64,000 bases of DNA from Actinotalea caeni (GCF_009733795.1 NZ_WNXX01000003.1:219514-283513); one strand, 5' to 3'. Shown: positions 10,855 through 19,841, numbered from the stretch's first letter. Notes: generated by a model from the letters alone, not told the origin. Numbers and translations: made by a program.

Positions 10855-12255
10855 GTGGCTGATGAGAGCTCACCCTTCCCGGTGGTGATGCGTGGGTACG
10901 ACCGTGCCCAGGTGGACCAGCGGCTGCACGAGCTGCAGCGGCGTCAGGAGGCTCTCGAGACGGAGCTGGCAGCCGCTCGGGCCGAGTCCGAGCGGGTCTC
11001 CGCGGACCTCGCGGAGGCGCAGGAGCGGCTGCGCGAGATCGACTCCCCCAGCTACTCCGGGCTCGGTGTGCGCGTCGAGCAGCTGCTGCGCTCGGCCGAG
11101 GAGCAGTCGGCCGACGTCGTCGCCCAGGCCAACGCGCAGGCCGGCGCAATCATGGGGTCGGCGCGCGAGGACGCCGCCGCCCTCACCGAGTCCGCCGAGC
11201 GCGACGCCGGCGAGATCCTGCGCCGCGCCCGCGCCCAGGCCGACGACGTCGCCGCCGCCGCCAAGCGCGACGCCGACGGCGTGCTCGCCGACGCCCGCCG
11301 CCGCGCCGAGGAGCTCGTCGGCTCCGCCGAGCGCGAGGCCGCCCGCATCCACAGCGCCGAGTCCGCGACCCGCGCCGAGCGCCTCGCCGAGCTCGAGCGG
11401 CTGCTGGGCGGGCTGCGCGCCTCGACCGAGCGCGAGATCACCGCGCACCGCGTCGAGGCCGAGCGCGAGACCCGCACCCTTCTCGCCGACGCCAAGGCGG
11501 AGGCCGAGCGCATCGTCGAGGACGCCCGTGCGAGCGCGACCGAGCTCGTGCGCAACGCGACGGTGGAGTCCGACGAGATCCGCGCGGCCGCGACCCGGCT
11601 GCGCGAGGACACCGAGCTCGAGCTGGCCCGGCTGCGCGAGGAGGCCGAGCGCGAGGCCGCCGAGCGGCACGCGCTCGCCAAGGCGGAGGTCGAGTCCGTG
11701 CTCGCCAGCACCACCGAGCACGCGCAGGAGGCCGAGAGCCGGCTCGCGAGCGCCCTCGGGGCGGCCGAGAAGGTCCGGCAGGACGCCGAGCGGGAGGCCG
11801 ACGGGCTGCTGGAGGAGGCGCGGGCCAAGGCGGCCGCGCTCGTCGACGAGGCCCGGGCCCGCGCCGAGCGCGAGCGTGCCGAGCACGCGGCGCGCGCCGA
11901 GGAGGAGCGCGCGACCGCGCAGCGCCAGCTCGACGACCTCAACCGGCAGCGCGAGGAGATCTCCGCCTACCTCGACGAGCTGCGCTCGATGCTCGGCTCG
12001 GTCACGCGCGACGTGAGCGCGATGTTCGCGGGCGGCTCCGTCCCGGTGCCCCGGGCCGACGCCGCCGAGGGCGGACGCGAGCCCTCCTCGGCAGCCCCGG
12101 CCGCCGAGGACGGCGTCGCCGAGAGCACGACGTCGGACGACCGCGCCGTCGGGACCGACGACGCGCAGGACACGGCGGGGCTCGAGGCCGCGGAGCCGGC
12201 CGAGGACGACCGCCCCGGCGAGGCCGCCGCGCTGCAGGCGCGGCCCACGGAGTGA
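10855..12255 (+). CDS. Coiled-coil DivIVA-like / FilP-like cytoskeletal protein
   Basis: About 466 residues. The N-terminus (FPVVMRGYDRAQVDQRLHELQ) matches the DivIVA-type lipid/pole-binding segment seen in actinobacterial polarity proteins. From about residue 30 to 375 the sequence is almost continuous heptad coiled coil, rich in Ala, Glu and Arg. The last 80 residues are acidic and disordered. Such proteins (annotated as DivIVA-domain or cellulose-binding protein, relatives of Streptomyces FilP/Scy) form intermediate-filament-like scaffolds at poles or septa. I chose GTG 10855 because the 50 upstream codons in frame look non-coding and overlap the promoter area of the divergent gene. The next small gene starts 33 bp after its stop. 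Confidence 0.8.
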   Translation: MADESSPFPVVMRGYDRAQVDQRLHELQRRQEALETELAAARAESERVSADLAEAQERLREIDSPSYSGLGVRVEQLLRSAEEQSADVVAQANAQAGAIMGSAREDAAALTESAERDAGEILRRARAQADDVAAAAKRDADGVLADARRRAEELVGSAEREAARIHSAESATRAERLAELERLLGGLRASTEREITAHRVEAERETRTLLADAKAEAERIVEDARASATELVRNATVESDEIRAAATRLREDTELELARLREEAEREAAERHALAKAEVESVLASTTEHAQEAESRLASALGAAEKVRQDAEREADGLLEEARAKAAALVDEARARAERERAEHAARAEEERATAQRQLDDLNRQREEISAYLDELRSMLGSVTRDVSAMFAGGSVPVPRADAAEGGREPSSAAPAAEDGVAESTTSDDRAVGTDDAQDTAGLEAAEPAEDDRPGEAAALQARPTE

Positions 12256-12288
12256 CCCGCCGGTGAACGGGCCGGCGGTGCACGTCCG

Positions 12289-12708
12289 GTGACGGAGCCG
12301 ACCGACGACTGGGTGGCGCGCCGCACCGAGGCTGCACGCGAGCAGGAGCGACGGCTGCGCGAGCGCCAGGAGGTGGAGCACCGCAAGGCGCGCGCGATCC
12401 TCGCCGAGTTCACCAAGGTCGCGCGCGAGCGGCTGCCCGCTGAGCGGCTCGTCGTGCAGGGCTACGGCGGCCGCGGCCGCGCGACCAGCGATGTCGAGGG
12501 CTGGTACCTGCGCCTCGACAAGACCGTCGGGCTGGGCACCGACGGGGAGTTCTACGTGCTCACCGCTCCCCTCGGCCTGCTGGACCGTGTGCGCGGCGTC
12601 ACGCTGCGCCCCACCCCTCCCCCGCTCGTCATCGGCGCGGGCGGCAAGGACGGCGACTCGATCGAGCTCGTCGCGGCGCTCGACAGGCTGCTGCCGGGCT
12701 GGCGCTGA
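12289..12708 (+). CDS. Conserved hypothetical protein (139 aa)
   Basis: A small soluble protein. Residues 1-45 are a charged helix (RRTEAAREQERRLRERQEVEHRK). The rest is a compact alpha/beta domain with GYGGRGRATSDVEGWYLRLDKTVGLGTDGEFYVLTAP and a basic/hydrophobic end. I do not recognise a named family, though proteins of this look occur widely in Micrococcales. GTG start at 12289. It lies between the coiled-coil gene and the kinase gene in the same direction, with short gaps. Confidence 0.72.
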   Translation: MTEPTDDWVARRTEAAREQERRLRERQEVEHRKARAILAEFTKVARERLPAERLVVQGYGGRGRATSDVEGWYLRLDKTVGLGTDGEFYVLTAPLGLLDRVRGVTLRPTPPPLVIGAGGKDGDSIELVAALDRLLPGWR

Positions 12709-12752
12709 GTCCGGCACGACCCGTGCACGAGGTCCGCGGCTGCGTCGCTGCA

Positions 12753-12758
12753 TAGGGT
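12753..12758 (+). promoter_or_regulatory. Candidate -10 box for leaderless kinase mRNA
   Basis: TAGGGT ends 6 bp before the GTG at 12765; no SD is visible between. Same spacing as at glgE, 46244 and 56575. Confidence 0.45.
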
Positions 12759-12764
12759 TGGGCC

Positions 12765-13922
12765 GTGGGTGAGACCTTGGCCGGGCGGTACGAGCTCGTC
12801 GACCCGCTGGGCGAGGGCGGCGCCGGTGTCGTCTGGCGCGCCTGGGACCACCGCACCCGCCGCTACGTCGCCGCCAAGGTGATGCGGCAGTCCGACGCGG
12901 GGTCGCTGCTCCGGTTCGTCCGCGAGCAGGCCGTCCGGATCGAGCACCCGCACGTGCTGACGCCGCTCGGCTGGGCGGGCGAGGACGACCGCGTGCTGCT
13001 GACGATGCCGATCGTGAGCGGCGGCTCGGCGGCGACGCTGGTGGGCGACCACGGCGCGCTGCCGCCGGTCTGGGTCGCGACCCTCCTCGACCAGCTGCTC
13101 GCGGCGCTCGAGGTCATCCACGCCGCCGGGCTCGTGCACCGCGACGTCAAGCCCGCCAACCTCCTCCTCGATGCGACCGGTGGCGGGCTGCCGCGCGTGC
13201 GCCTCGCCGACTTCGGCGTCGCCGCCGCGGTCGACCAGCCGCGGCTGACCCACGTGACGCACGCCGTCGGCACGCTCGGCTACGCCGCGCCGGAGGCGCT
13301 GACGGCCGGTTGGGACCCCGACCCTCGGGCCGACCTCTACGGCGCCGGGCTGACCGCCGTCGAGCTGCTGACGGCGCGGCGACCGTCCGACGCGACCGAT
13401 GTCGCCGCCGAGCTCGTCCGCGCCGAGGTGCCCGTCGACCTGGCGCGGCTGCTGCTCGACCTCACCGCGGCGGACCCGAAGGACCGGCCCGACTCGGCCG
13501 CGGCCGCGCGCGCCGCGCTCGCGAGCACCGGTCTGGTGGCGCGTGCCGACGACGACCTCGGCGCGCACGGCGTCGAGGTCTTCGACCAGCTGCCGCCGCT
13601 GCCGCGGGGCTGGGGCTCCGGAGGGCCCGAGCCCGCGGGACCGCACCGCACCGCGCCCGACGCGACGGGCCAGGTGCCGGACGCGCCCGCCGCGGGCTCG
13701 CCCGAGGCGGACCCCGGCACGGACGCCACCCGGACCGAGATCGGGCCTGCGACGCGCGAGGAGCCGCGTTCGACCCGGGGCGCCGGCGGGGCGCCGGCCG
13801 CCGTGGACCCGCCTGCCGCACCGCCCCGACGACCGGCGCGCCCGATGCCGCGGCTCGGCCTCGCGCTCGTGACGCTCGGCACGCTCATGGTCGTCGTGGC
13901 GGCGGTGCTGCTGACCCGCTGA
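12765..13922 (+). CDS. Hanks-type Ser/Thr protein kinase with C-terminal membrane anchor
   Basis: 385 residues. The kinase domain (about 6-265) keeps all key motifs: glycine loop GEGGAGVVWRAW, VAAKVM lysine, HRDVKPANLLLD catalytic loop, LADFGVAAA magnesium loop, GTLGYAAPEAL. It should therefore be active. A Pro/Ala/Asp-rich juxtamembrane linker (about 270-365) follows, then one TM helix (LALVTLGTLMVVVAAVLLT) at the very end. Unlike PknB types it has no PASTA or other extracellular sensor, only a couple of residues outside. The upstream signal is therefore unclear; it may respond to partner proteins. It is transcribed with, or just after, the small protein and coiled-coil gene, which could be substrates (inference). 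Confidence 0.92.
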   Translation: MGETLAGRYELVDPLGEGGAGVVWRAWDHRTRRYVAAKVMRQSDAGSLLRFVREQAVRIEHPHVLTPLGWAGEDDRVLLTMPIVSGGSAATLVGDHGALPPVWVATLLDQLLAALEVIHAAGLVHRDVKPANLLLDATGGGLPRVRLADFGVAAAVDQPRLTHVTHAVGTLGYAAPEALTAGWDPDPRADLYGAGLTAVELLTARRPSDATDVAAELVRAEVPVDLARLLLDLTAADPKDRPDSAAAARAALASTGLVARADDDLGAHGVEVFDQLPPLPRGWGSGGPEPAGPHRTAPDATGQVPDAPAAGSPEADPGTDATRTEIGPATREEPRSTRGAGGAPAAVDPPAAPPRRPARPMPRLGLALVTLGTLMVVVAAVLLTR

Positions 13923-13925
13923 GGC

Positions 13926-15806
13926 TCAGCCCACGCTGCGGCCGCGTCGCAGCAGCACCACGCCGACGCCCGCGACCAGCACCCCGGCCGCGGCGAGCAG
14001 CCACACCAGCCACGACGCGGCCGGTTCGTCGTCGGACGGGCCGTCGGCCGCCGAGGGCTGCTCCGCGGGCGCGCTGGACGCCTGCGAGTCGGTGGCCTCC
14101 GGCGCCTCCTCGACCTGCTCCGGGGCGGCGTGCTCGGGCACGCCGCTGACCTCGCCGACGACGTTCGTCGTCAGGGTGAGCGGCAGCGGCACCAGCCGCT
14201 CGCGCGTCGAGGTCAGCGAGACCATGATCACGTGGTCGCCGGCCAGCACGGGGTCGGTCTCGCCGTCGTTGGCCCAGCGCACCTCGCGCATGACGGCGGC
14301 CGCCTGCGCCGGCTCGGTGCTCCCCAGCACCGCCCGGGGCCTGGCGCCCCCGGCGTCGGCGAGCGCGTCGTGCACCTGCGCGCGGTGGGGCGCGATGATC
14401 GCGACGTCGAGGGCGTTGGACGTCGGGCGCATCTCCTCGGCCAGCGGGCCGTCCGCGCCCGCGAAGTCGACGAGCGCTTCCAGGCCCTGCCCGTAGTCGA
14501 CCGGCACCGAGAAGAACGCGATCTCGCCGGGCACCAGGTCGAACGCGACCGTGGTCCCCGCCTCGACCGGGGTCGCCGCGGACGGTGACACACCACCGAC
14601 GACCTCTCCGGCAGGCGTGCCCGCGGTGAGGCCGGACCACTCGGGGCTCGCCGCCGGGCCGGGCAGGCTGTCGGCGTCGACCACCGGCGGGATCTCCTCG
14701 ACGACGATCTGGACCGTCTCACCGAGGATCTGCTGGGAGCCGGCGCCCGCCCCGAGCGAGAGCACCAGGCCGTCGTCGTCGGTGCATGCCGCAGGCCCGT
14801 CGACCGGTGTCGCCACGCCGGCGCTGCCGAAGGAGCTCTGACCGCCGATGCTGGTGACCGGCATGGTGGCCGACCCGCACAGCCTGTCGTCGGTCGTGCG
14901 GAGCCGCACGTCGACCGCGGACACCCCGCTGGGGCTGGGGTTCTTCATCGTCACGCCGACGAGCAGCCGCGACCCGGGCTCCGACCGCAGCACCGTGTAG
15001 TGCTTCGGCTCGCCCTCGGTCTCGGCGATCGTGTCGGTGTACTCGCCGACGGCGAGCTCGGGAGCGCCCTCGGGCGCCGGGGTGCCCACCACGGGGGTGC
15101 CGCTGTAGACGAAAGGACGGAACGCCCGTGTCGCCAGCCGCCCGAGCGCGGTCGTCAGCGTCTCGGCGTCGGAGGCCCCGAAGTACTCGCCGCCGCCTGC
15201 CGCGGCGATGCACTGCAGCTGGCTGCGGGTGCGGTCGTCGGCGCCGAGACCGACGGTATGGATGACGAGGTCCAACCCACCGGCGCGCAGCTCGCGGGCG
15301 ACCTCGCACGGGTCGGGGTCGCACGTCTCGACGCCGTCGGAGACGAGCACGATCGTGCGCTCGCCCGTCTCCGAGAGGTCGCCGGCCGCTTGCTGCAGCG
15401 CGTACGCGATCGGGGTGTCACCGAGCGGTGCGTAGGCCTCGACGGCCTGCGACAGCGCATCGGCGTTGCCGGTCCCGACCGGCACGACCAGCTCGCTGTC
15501 CACGCACGTCTGTGCGTCCGGGCGGTCCTCGTGCACCGCGCCGCCGAACACCCGCAGCCCGACGGCCTGCTCGGGCGCCAGCTCCTCGATCATCGCGTGC
15601 AGCGCCGTACGCGCCGCGTCGATGCGGGGGGCGCCGTCGGCGTCCGGCTCCGCCATCGAGGAGGACGCGTCGAGCACGAGCAGCAGCTCGGCGTCGGTCG
15701 GCGCCGTGTCGGTCGGGTCCGCCGTGTCCGCGGTCGCCGCGGCAGCCGGCGCGAGCACGAGGGCGACGCCGACGAGCGCCGCGAGTCGGGTGGGCCACAG
15801 CCGCAT
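13926..15806 (-). CDS. Secreted/membrane-anchored VWA-domain protein
   Basis: 626 residues with an N-terminal signal peptide (about 1-27), then a von Willebrand factor A domain (about 38-235). The domain has an intact metal site: DASSSM, the T in GDTPIAYAL and LVSDGVETCD. Several Ig-like beta regions follow, then an acidic linker. At the end a TM helix (SWLVWLLAAAGVLVAGVGVVLL) and basic residues give a typical stop-transfer anchor. It probably displays a metal-dependent adhesion/protein-interaction domain on the cell surface. ATG 15806. The gene is divergent from an XRE-type regulator, with a perfect palindrome in the shared 82-bp gap, so it is likely controlled by that regulator. It converges with the kinase gene (3-bp gap). 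Confidence 0.87.
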   Translation of the reverse strand: MRLWPTRLAALVGVALVLAPAAAATADTADPTDTAPTDAELLLVLDASSSMAEPDADGAPRIDAARTALHAMIEELAPEQAVGLRVFGGAVHEDRPDAQTCVDSELVVPVGTGNADALSQAVEAYAPLGDTPIAYALQQAAGDLSETGERTIVLVSDGVETCDPDPCEVARELRAGGLDLVIHTVGLGADDRTRSQLQCIAAAGGGEYFGASDAETLTTALGRLATRAFRPFVYSGTPVVGTPAPEGAPELAVGEYTDTIAETEGEPKHYTVLRSEPGSRLLVGVTMKNPSPSGVSAVDVRLRTTDDRLCGSATMPVTSIGGQSSFGSAGVATPVDGPAACTDDDGLVLSLGAGAGSQQILGETVQIVVEEIPPVVDADSLPGPAASPEWSGLTAGTPAGEVVGGVSPSAATPVEAGTTVAFDLVPGEIAFFSVPVDYGQGLEALVDFAGADGPLAEEMRPTSNALDVAIIAPHRAQVHDALADAGGARPRAVLGSTEPAQAAAVMREVRWANDGETDPVLAGDHVIMVSLTSTRERLVPLPLTLTTNVVGEVSGVPEHAAPEQVEEAPEATDSQASSAPAEQPSAADGPSDDEPAASWLVWLLAAAGVLVAGVGVVLLRRGRSVG

Positions 15807-15843
15807 GAGGGGTCCCCTCGGTGGTCGGGTAGGATTTCTGATA

Positions 15844-15862
15844 GCAAACGTAGACCGTTTGC
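15844..15862. promoter_or_regulatory. Perfect palindrome, likely operator of the XRE regulator
   Basis: GCAAACG (15844-15850), 5-bp spacer TAGAC, then CGTTTGC (15856-15862). It lies in the 82-bp space between the divergent VWA and XRE genes. It is AT-richer than its surroundings, as expected for a promoter/operator. A related half-site (GCAAAG) lies just right at 15868-15873. Autoregulation plus control of the VWA gene is the simplest reading. Confidence 0.6.
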
Positions 15863-15888
15863 ATTCGCAAAGTCAACTGGGAGCGCGC

Positions 15889-16428
15889 ATGACCGTCGAG
15901 CGCAACCGCGCCGAGCAGGTGGAGCTGTACGGCGAGCCGCTCGCCGACGTCTTCGCACGCCTGACCGCCGGGCTGCACCTGAGCCAGGCCGGCCTGGCGC
16001 GCGCGATCGGCATGTCTCCCCCCATGCTCTCCCAGCTGGGCTCTGCCCACCGCGTCAAGATCGGCAACCCGGCCGTGCTGCACCGGCTGGAGGCGCTGCA
16101 GGCGCTGCTGGAGGAGGTCGAGGCCGGCCGGGTCGGCGAGGACGAGCTGCCGGCCCGCATCGAGGCGGTCCGCGACTCCAGCCGGACCTGGTCCACCTCG
16201 CGGCTCGACCTCGCGGCGACGCCCGCAGCCGGGACCGACCGGGACGTCGTCGAGGCGACGACCGTGCGGCAGCTGCTGCGCGCGGTCGCCTCGGGCGCCG
16301 ACCTGCGGCGCGCGGCCGACCTGCTGCACGACGACGTCCCCGGCCTGGCCGAGCTGGTGCGCACCTACGGCCTCGGCAGCCCCGAGGAGGCCGCCGCGCA
16401 CCTGCGGCGGCACCGCGAGCTGTTCTGA
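15889..16428 (+). CDS. XRE-family helix-turn-helix transcriptional regulator
   Basis: 179 residues from ATG 15889, chosen because the longer in-frame opening runs back through the operator and into the divergent gene. Residues about 15-55 contain a Cro/C1-type helix-turn-helix (LHLSQAGLARAIGMSPPMLSQL). The remaining helical region (LRAVASGADLRRAADLLHDDVPGLAELVRTYGLGSPEEAAAHL) is common in actinobacterial DNA-binding proteins paired with secreted or membrane genes. It probably acts as a repressor at the palindrome 15844-15862. Divergent from the VWA gene. Confidence 0.85.
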   Translation: MTVERNRAEQVELYGEPLADVFARLTAGLHLSQAGLARAIGMSPPMLSQLGSAHRVKIGNPAVLHRLEALQALLEEVEAGRVGEDELPARIEAVRDSSRTWSTSRLDLAATPAAGTDRDVVEATTVRQLLRAVASGADLRRAADLLHDDVPGLAELVRTYGLGSPEEAAAHLRRHRELF

Positions 16429-16442
16429 GCGCGCGCCGCGCC

Positions 16443-17219
16443 TCAGGCGGTGGCGCGGCGATGCAGGTCGGCGAGCGCGGCGGCGACGGTCGCCGGGTCC
16501 TCGAGTGCCAGCAGGTGCCCGGCACGGGCCACCTCGACGACGTCGGTGCCGAGCGCGTCCGCCATCGCGTCCGCGTCCTCGGGCGACATCAGGCCGTCCT
16601 CGGCGCCACGCGCGACGAGCGCCGGCAGCTCCTCCGGCAGCGCCGCGAGGGCGGCGAGCCGGTCCGGACGCTGCGCCATCGAGCGCTGCGCCCACACCAG
16701 CCCCTCCCCCGGCGCCGCGGCCAGCGCCCGGCGGACCCGGTCGACGACGTCGGGGCGCTCCCGCAGCGTCGTGGCGCCGAGCAGCTTCTCCAGCATGCCC
16801 GCGGCGGGCTCGGGCTCGCCGCGCTCGACCGCGGCGACCATCTCGAGCCGCGCCGCACGCGCGGGCTCGGGGTCGGCCGACGCCTTCGTGCTGAGCAGCG
16901 CGAGGCCCGCGAGCGCGCCGGGCGCCTCCTCCGCGACCGCCATCGCGACGTACCCGCCCATCGACAGGCCGGCGAGGACGGCCTGCTCGGCACCGAGCTC
17001 GCGGATCGCGGCCACGACGTCGAGCGCGAACGCCTCGAGCCCGGCCTCGCTGCGGGGCGGGGTGCTCCCGAAGCCGGGCGCGTCGATCCGGACGACCGGC
17101 ACGCCGTCGAGGCGGCGCGCCACCTCGTCCCACATGCCCGAGTCGAGCGGGAACGCGTGCAGCAGCACGAGCGGGACTCCCGTGACCGGCTGCTCGGCGT
17201 GGACGGCGAGCGTGCTCAT
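16443..17219 (-). CDS. Alpha/beta-fold hydrolase
   Basis: 258 residues from ATG 17219. Signatures: LVLLHAFPLDSGMW (oxyanion hole region), GLSMGGYVAM (nucleophile elbow, Ser about 96) and a late AGHLLALEDP with the catalytic His. The acid is probably in the ARGAEDGLMSPEDAD loop. Size fits RsbQ/haloperoxidase/esterase-like members; substrate cannot be told. Converges with the XRE gene (14-bp gap) and is divergent from the next gene with about 120 bp between starts. Confidence 0.88.
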   Translation of the reverse strand: MSTLAVHAEQPVTGVPLVLLHAFPLDSGMWDEVARRLDGVPVVRIDAPGFGSTPPRSEAGLEAFALDVVAAIRELGAEQAVLAGLSMGGYVAMAVAEEAPGALAGLALLSTKASADPEPARAARLEMVAAVERGEPEPAAGMLEKLLGATTLRERPDVVDRVRRALAAAPGEGLVWAQRSMAQRPDRLAALAALPEELPALVARGAEDGLMSPEDADAMADALGTDVVEVARAGHLLALEDPATVAAALADLHRRATA

Positions 17220-17342
17220 GGGCGCCTCCGTGGTCGGGTCGGGGGCCTGCGAGGGTCGGCACCAGCCTAGGCACGGGACACGACCGCCACCACGCCCCCG
17301 GCTTCACCCGCGGCGGCGGGGTCGATCTGCTTTGCTGTGGCG

Positions 17343-18818
17343 ATGGGCGACGAGATCGCTGGCACCTCGTTCACGCGCGAGCAGCGCACGCGGTACCGCG
17401 AGAAGGTGCGACGCTGCCTCGACGTGTTCGAGCGCATGCTCGCCGACGACCACTTCGACGCCACCGCCGGCGTCACCGGGCTGGAGATCGAGCTCAACCT
17501 CGTCTCGGGGTCGTTCCAGCCGGCGATGGCGAACGCCGCGGTGCTGGAGCGCATCGCCGACCCGGCCTTCCAGACCGAGCTCGGCCGCTACAACATCGAG
17601 CTCAACGCGCCGCCGACCACGCTCGCGGGCGACTCCCTCGCCGCGCTGGAGAGCGCGCTGCGCGAGTCGCTGAACCGTGCCGAGGACCTCGCGTCGGAGG
17701 CGGGCGCCCACATCCTCATGGTCGGCATCCTGCCGACGCTGTACCCCGAGCACCTCTCGGGTGACTGGATGAGCGAGAACCCTCGTTACGAGGCGCTGGA
17801 GGACGCCGTGCTGGGGGCACGGCGGGAGGACATCGAGCTCGACATCTCGGGGCCGGAGTCGCTGCGGATGACGATCGGGTCGATCGCACCGGAGTCGGCG
17901 TGCACGTCGGTGCAGCTGCACCTGCAGGTGGCGCCGCGCGACTTCGCCGACCACTGGAACGCCGCTCAGCTGCTGGCCGGCCCGCAGCTCGCGCTCGGCG
18001 CGAACTCGCCGTACCTGTTCGGCACCCGGCTGTGGGCGGAGACCCGCACCGAGCTGTTCATGCAGGCGACCGACACCCGCTCGCCCGAGCTGCGCAACCA
18101 GGGCGTGCGGCCGACCGTGTGGTTCGGCGACCGCTGGATCACCTCGATCTTCGACCTGTTCGAGGAGAACGTCCGGTACTTCCCCGCGCTGCTGCCGGAG
18201 ACCACCGACGAGGACCCGGAGGCGGTGCTCGCCGCCGGCGGGGTGCCGAGGCTGCAGGAGCTGCGGCTGCACAACGGCACCGTGTGGCGGTGGAACCGGC
18301 CGGTCTACGACACGGTGGGCGGGATCCCCCACTGCCGCGTCGAGAACCGGGTGCTGCCCGCAGGCCCCACGGTCGTCGACATCGTCGCCAACGCGGCGTT
18401 CTACTACGGCTGCCTGACGATGCTCGCCGACGACGAGCGGCCGCTGTGGAGCCGTATGTCGTTCGCCGCCGCGGAGGCGAACTTCGCCGCCGGCGCGCGG
18501 CACGGCGTCGACGCCACGTTCTACTGGCCGGGCTACGGCGAGGTGCCGTGGGACGAGCTGATCCTGCGCGAGCTGCTGCCGCTGGCGCGCACCGGGCTGC
18601 AGCGGTTCGGTGTCAGCGACGACGTCGCGAACCGTTACCTCGGCATCGTCGAGGCGCGCTGCAAGCTGCGCCGCAACGGCGCCTGGTGGCAGACCGAGGT
18701 CGTCGAGCGGCTGCAGCGCCGCGGGTACTCCCGGGCCGACGCGCTCGTGGAGATGACCCGCCGCTACGCCGACGGCATGCACAGCAACGAGCCGGTGCAC
18801 ACCTGGGAGCTGCCCTAG
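17343..18818 (+). CDS. Glutamate-cysteine ligase (GCS2)-family protein
   Basis: About 491 residues with the GCS2-type core: GLEIELNLV near residue 45, TELGRYNIELNAPP, SACTSVQLHLQV, RVENRVLPAGPTVVDIVAN and a C-terminal helical part. Family members join glutamate to cysteine or another amine with ATP. Actinobacteria carry several, including mycothiol-era paralogues of unknown substrate, so the actual product is uncertain. ATG 17343 preferred; an in-frame GTG at 17337 adds two residues. No SD is visible. Converges with a truncated ABC permease. Confidence 0.8.
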   Translation: MGDEIAGTSFTREQRTRYREKVRRCLDVFERMLADDHFDATAGVTGLEIELNLVSGSFQPAMANAAVLERIADPAFQTELGRYNIELNAPPTTLAGDSLAALESALRESLNRAEDLASEAGAHILMVGILPTLYPEHLSGDWMSENPRYEALEDAVLGARREDIELDISGPESLRMTIGSIAPESACTSVQLHLQVAPRDFADHWNAAQLLAGPQLALGANSPYLFGTRLWAETRTELFMQATDTRSPELRNQGVRPTVWFGDRWITSIFDLFEENVRYFPALLPETTDEDPEAVLAAGGVPRLQELRLHNGTVWRWNRPVYDTVGGIPHCRVENRVLPAGPTVVDIVANAAFYYGCLTMLADDERPLWSRMSFAAAEANFAAGARHGVDATFYWPGYGEVPWDELILRELLPLARTGLQRFGVSDDVANRYLGIVEARCKLRRNGAWWQTEVVERLQRRGYSRADALVEMTRRYADGMHSNEPVHTWELP

Positions 18819-18832
18819 CCGAGGGCTGCGCT

Positions 18833-18866
18833 CCCCGGCCACGGCGACGCACCCGCGGCCGAGGGG
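18833..18866. terminator. Weak hairpin between convergent genes
   Basis: CCCCGGCC (18833-18840) can pair with GGCC-GA-GGGG (18857-18866) in the gap after the ligase-family gene. No T-run; only a possible terminator. Confidence 0.2.
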
Positions 18867-18875
18867 CCCGCCGGT

Positions 18876-19514
18876 CTACTCCCAGCGGAAGAGGGCCGCG
18901 GCCACCGCGGTGCCGAGCACCGTCGTCACGCCGAGGCTCGCCCAGCTCTGCCAGGCCACCGGGTCGCCGAACCAGGTGGCGCGGAACGCCTCGGCCGCGG
19001 CGCCGAACGGCAGCCAGGAGCCGATCTCGGCGAGCTGCTCGGGCAGGTTCTCGGTCGGACCGAACATGCCGCCGAGCGCCGCCATGCCGAAGAAGGCGAC
19101 GAGCCCCAGGGCCACCGCGGCGTTGGGCGTGGGCGCGACCGAGGCGACCGTCATGCCCACCGCGTACATCGCGAGGCTCAGCCCGAGCAGCACGGCCACG
19201 GCCATGGGCACGTCGCGCGGCAGGTGCGCGTCGAACATCGTCACCGCGACGCCGCACGCGACCGCGATGCCGAGGAGCATCTGCGCGAAGCTGACCACCA
19301 TCTGCGCGACCAGCACCATCGCGGGCGAGGCCGGCGTGACGGCCAGCCGGCGCAGCACCCGGGTCTTGCGGTAGGTGGCGAGGTAGCCCGGGAAGTTCAT
19401 CACCGCGACCATCGTCACCACGAGGCTGAGCACGACCGGCACGGCGTAGGCGTCCAGCACGGTCACACCGGGCCGGACCTCCTCGTCGGGGGCGTCCAGC
19501 GACAGGCCGTTCAT
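18876..19514 (-). CDS. N-terminally truncated ABC-2 type permease (probable remnant)
   Basis: 212 residues with five or six membrane helices and the ABC-2 exporter look (MNFPGYLATYRKTRVLRRLAVTP, then ALGGMFGPTENLPEQLAEIGSWLPFG). Full-length relatives have about 25-40 more residues holding the first cytoplasmic segment and helix 1. Here the frame just before the ATG reads hydrophobic VLLLV, the expected end of helix 1. It is then cut after about ten unrelated codons by the TGA of the preceding gene (19557-19559), with no start codon in between. The ATPase gene that normally precedes such a permease is also missing. I read it as the leftover of a deletion, probably non-functional. A shorter functional protein from ATG 19514 cannot be excluded. 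Confidence 0.6.
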   Translation of the reverse strand: MNGLSLDAPDEEVRPGVTVLDAYAVPVVLSLVVTMVAVMNFPGYLATYRKTRVLRRLAVTPASPAMVLVAQMVVSFAQMLLGIAVACGVAVTMFDAHLPRDVPMAVAVLLGLSLAMYAVGMTVASVAPTPNAAVALGLVAFFGMAALGGMFGPTENLPEQLAEIGSWLPFGAAAEAFRATWFGDPVAWQSWASLGVTTVLGTAVAAALFRWE

Positions 19515-19556
19515 GACGAGCAGCAGGACCGGCGCGCCGCACGCGGGCGAGCGCCG

Positions 19557-19841
19557 TCAGCGGCCCCAGCACTGCCGGTGCCAGTGGCGCCGCTCCGCGA
19601 GCCCGGCGGCCGCCCCGAACAGGTGCTCCTCCGTCCAGGCGACCACGTGCGGCACCCCTGGCGGGATGTCGCCGCCGCAGCCGGGGCAGCGGTACGTCTT
19701 CTCGCTGCCCCGGACGTCGCGGACCGTCCAGCTGCGCCCCTGCCGGTCGACCTCGGTGCGGGCGAACCCGCGCGTGAGGCGGTCGACGTCGAGCGGCTGG
19801 TGCTCCTCGCCGTACGGCCGCTTGCGACCGCGCCGGCTCAC
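19557..19841 (-). CDS. Small conserved zinc-ribbon-like protein (often annotated ATP/GTP-binding)
   Basis: 94 residues, basic start ([21 protein letters not shown]), then a compact domain with CPGCGG at the middle and HWHRQCW near the end. These four Cys/His positions fit a zinc-binding treble-clef/ribbon. Conserved in actinobacteria, where it is commonly labelled ATP/GTP-binding protein without evidence; actual role unknown. Its GTG overlaps the TGA of the GH1 gene as GTGA, so it is coupled to the sugar operon, perhaps only by position. Confidence 0.75.
   Translation of the reverse strand: MSRRGRKRPYGEEHQPLDVDRLTRGFARTEVDRQGRSWTVRDVRGSEKTYRCPGCGGDIPPGVPHVVAWTEEHLFGAAAGLAERRHWHRQCWGR

Noticed and set aside
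12552..13646. Antisense open frame across the kinase gene
   Set aside because: The kinase motifs on the + strand are complete; the reverse frame is a shadow.
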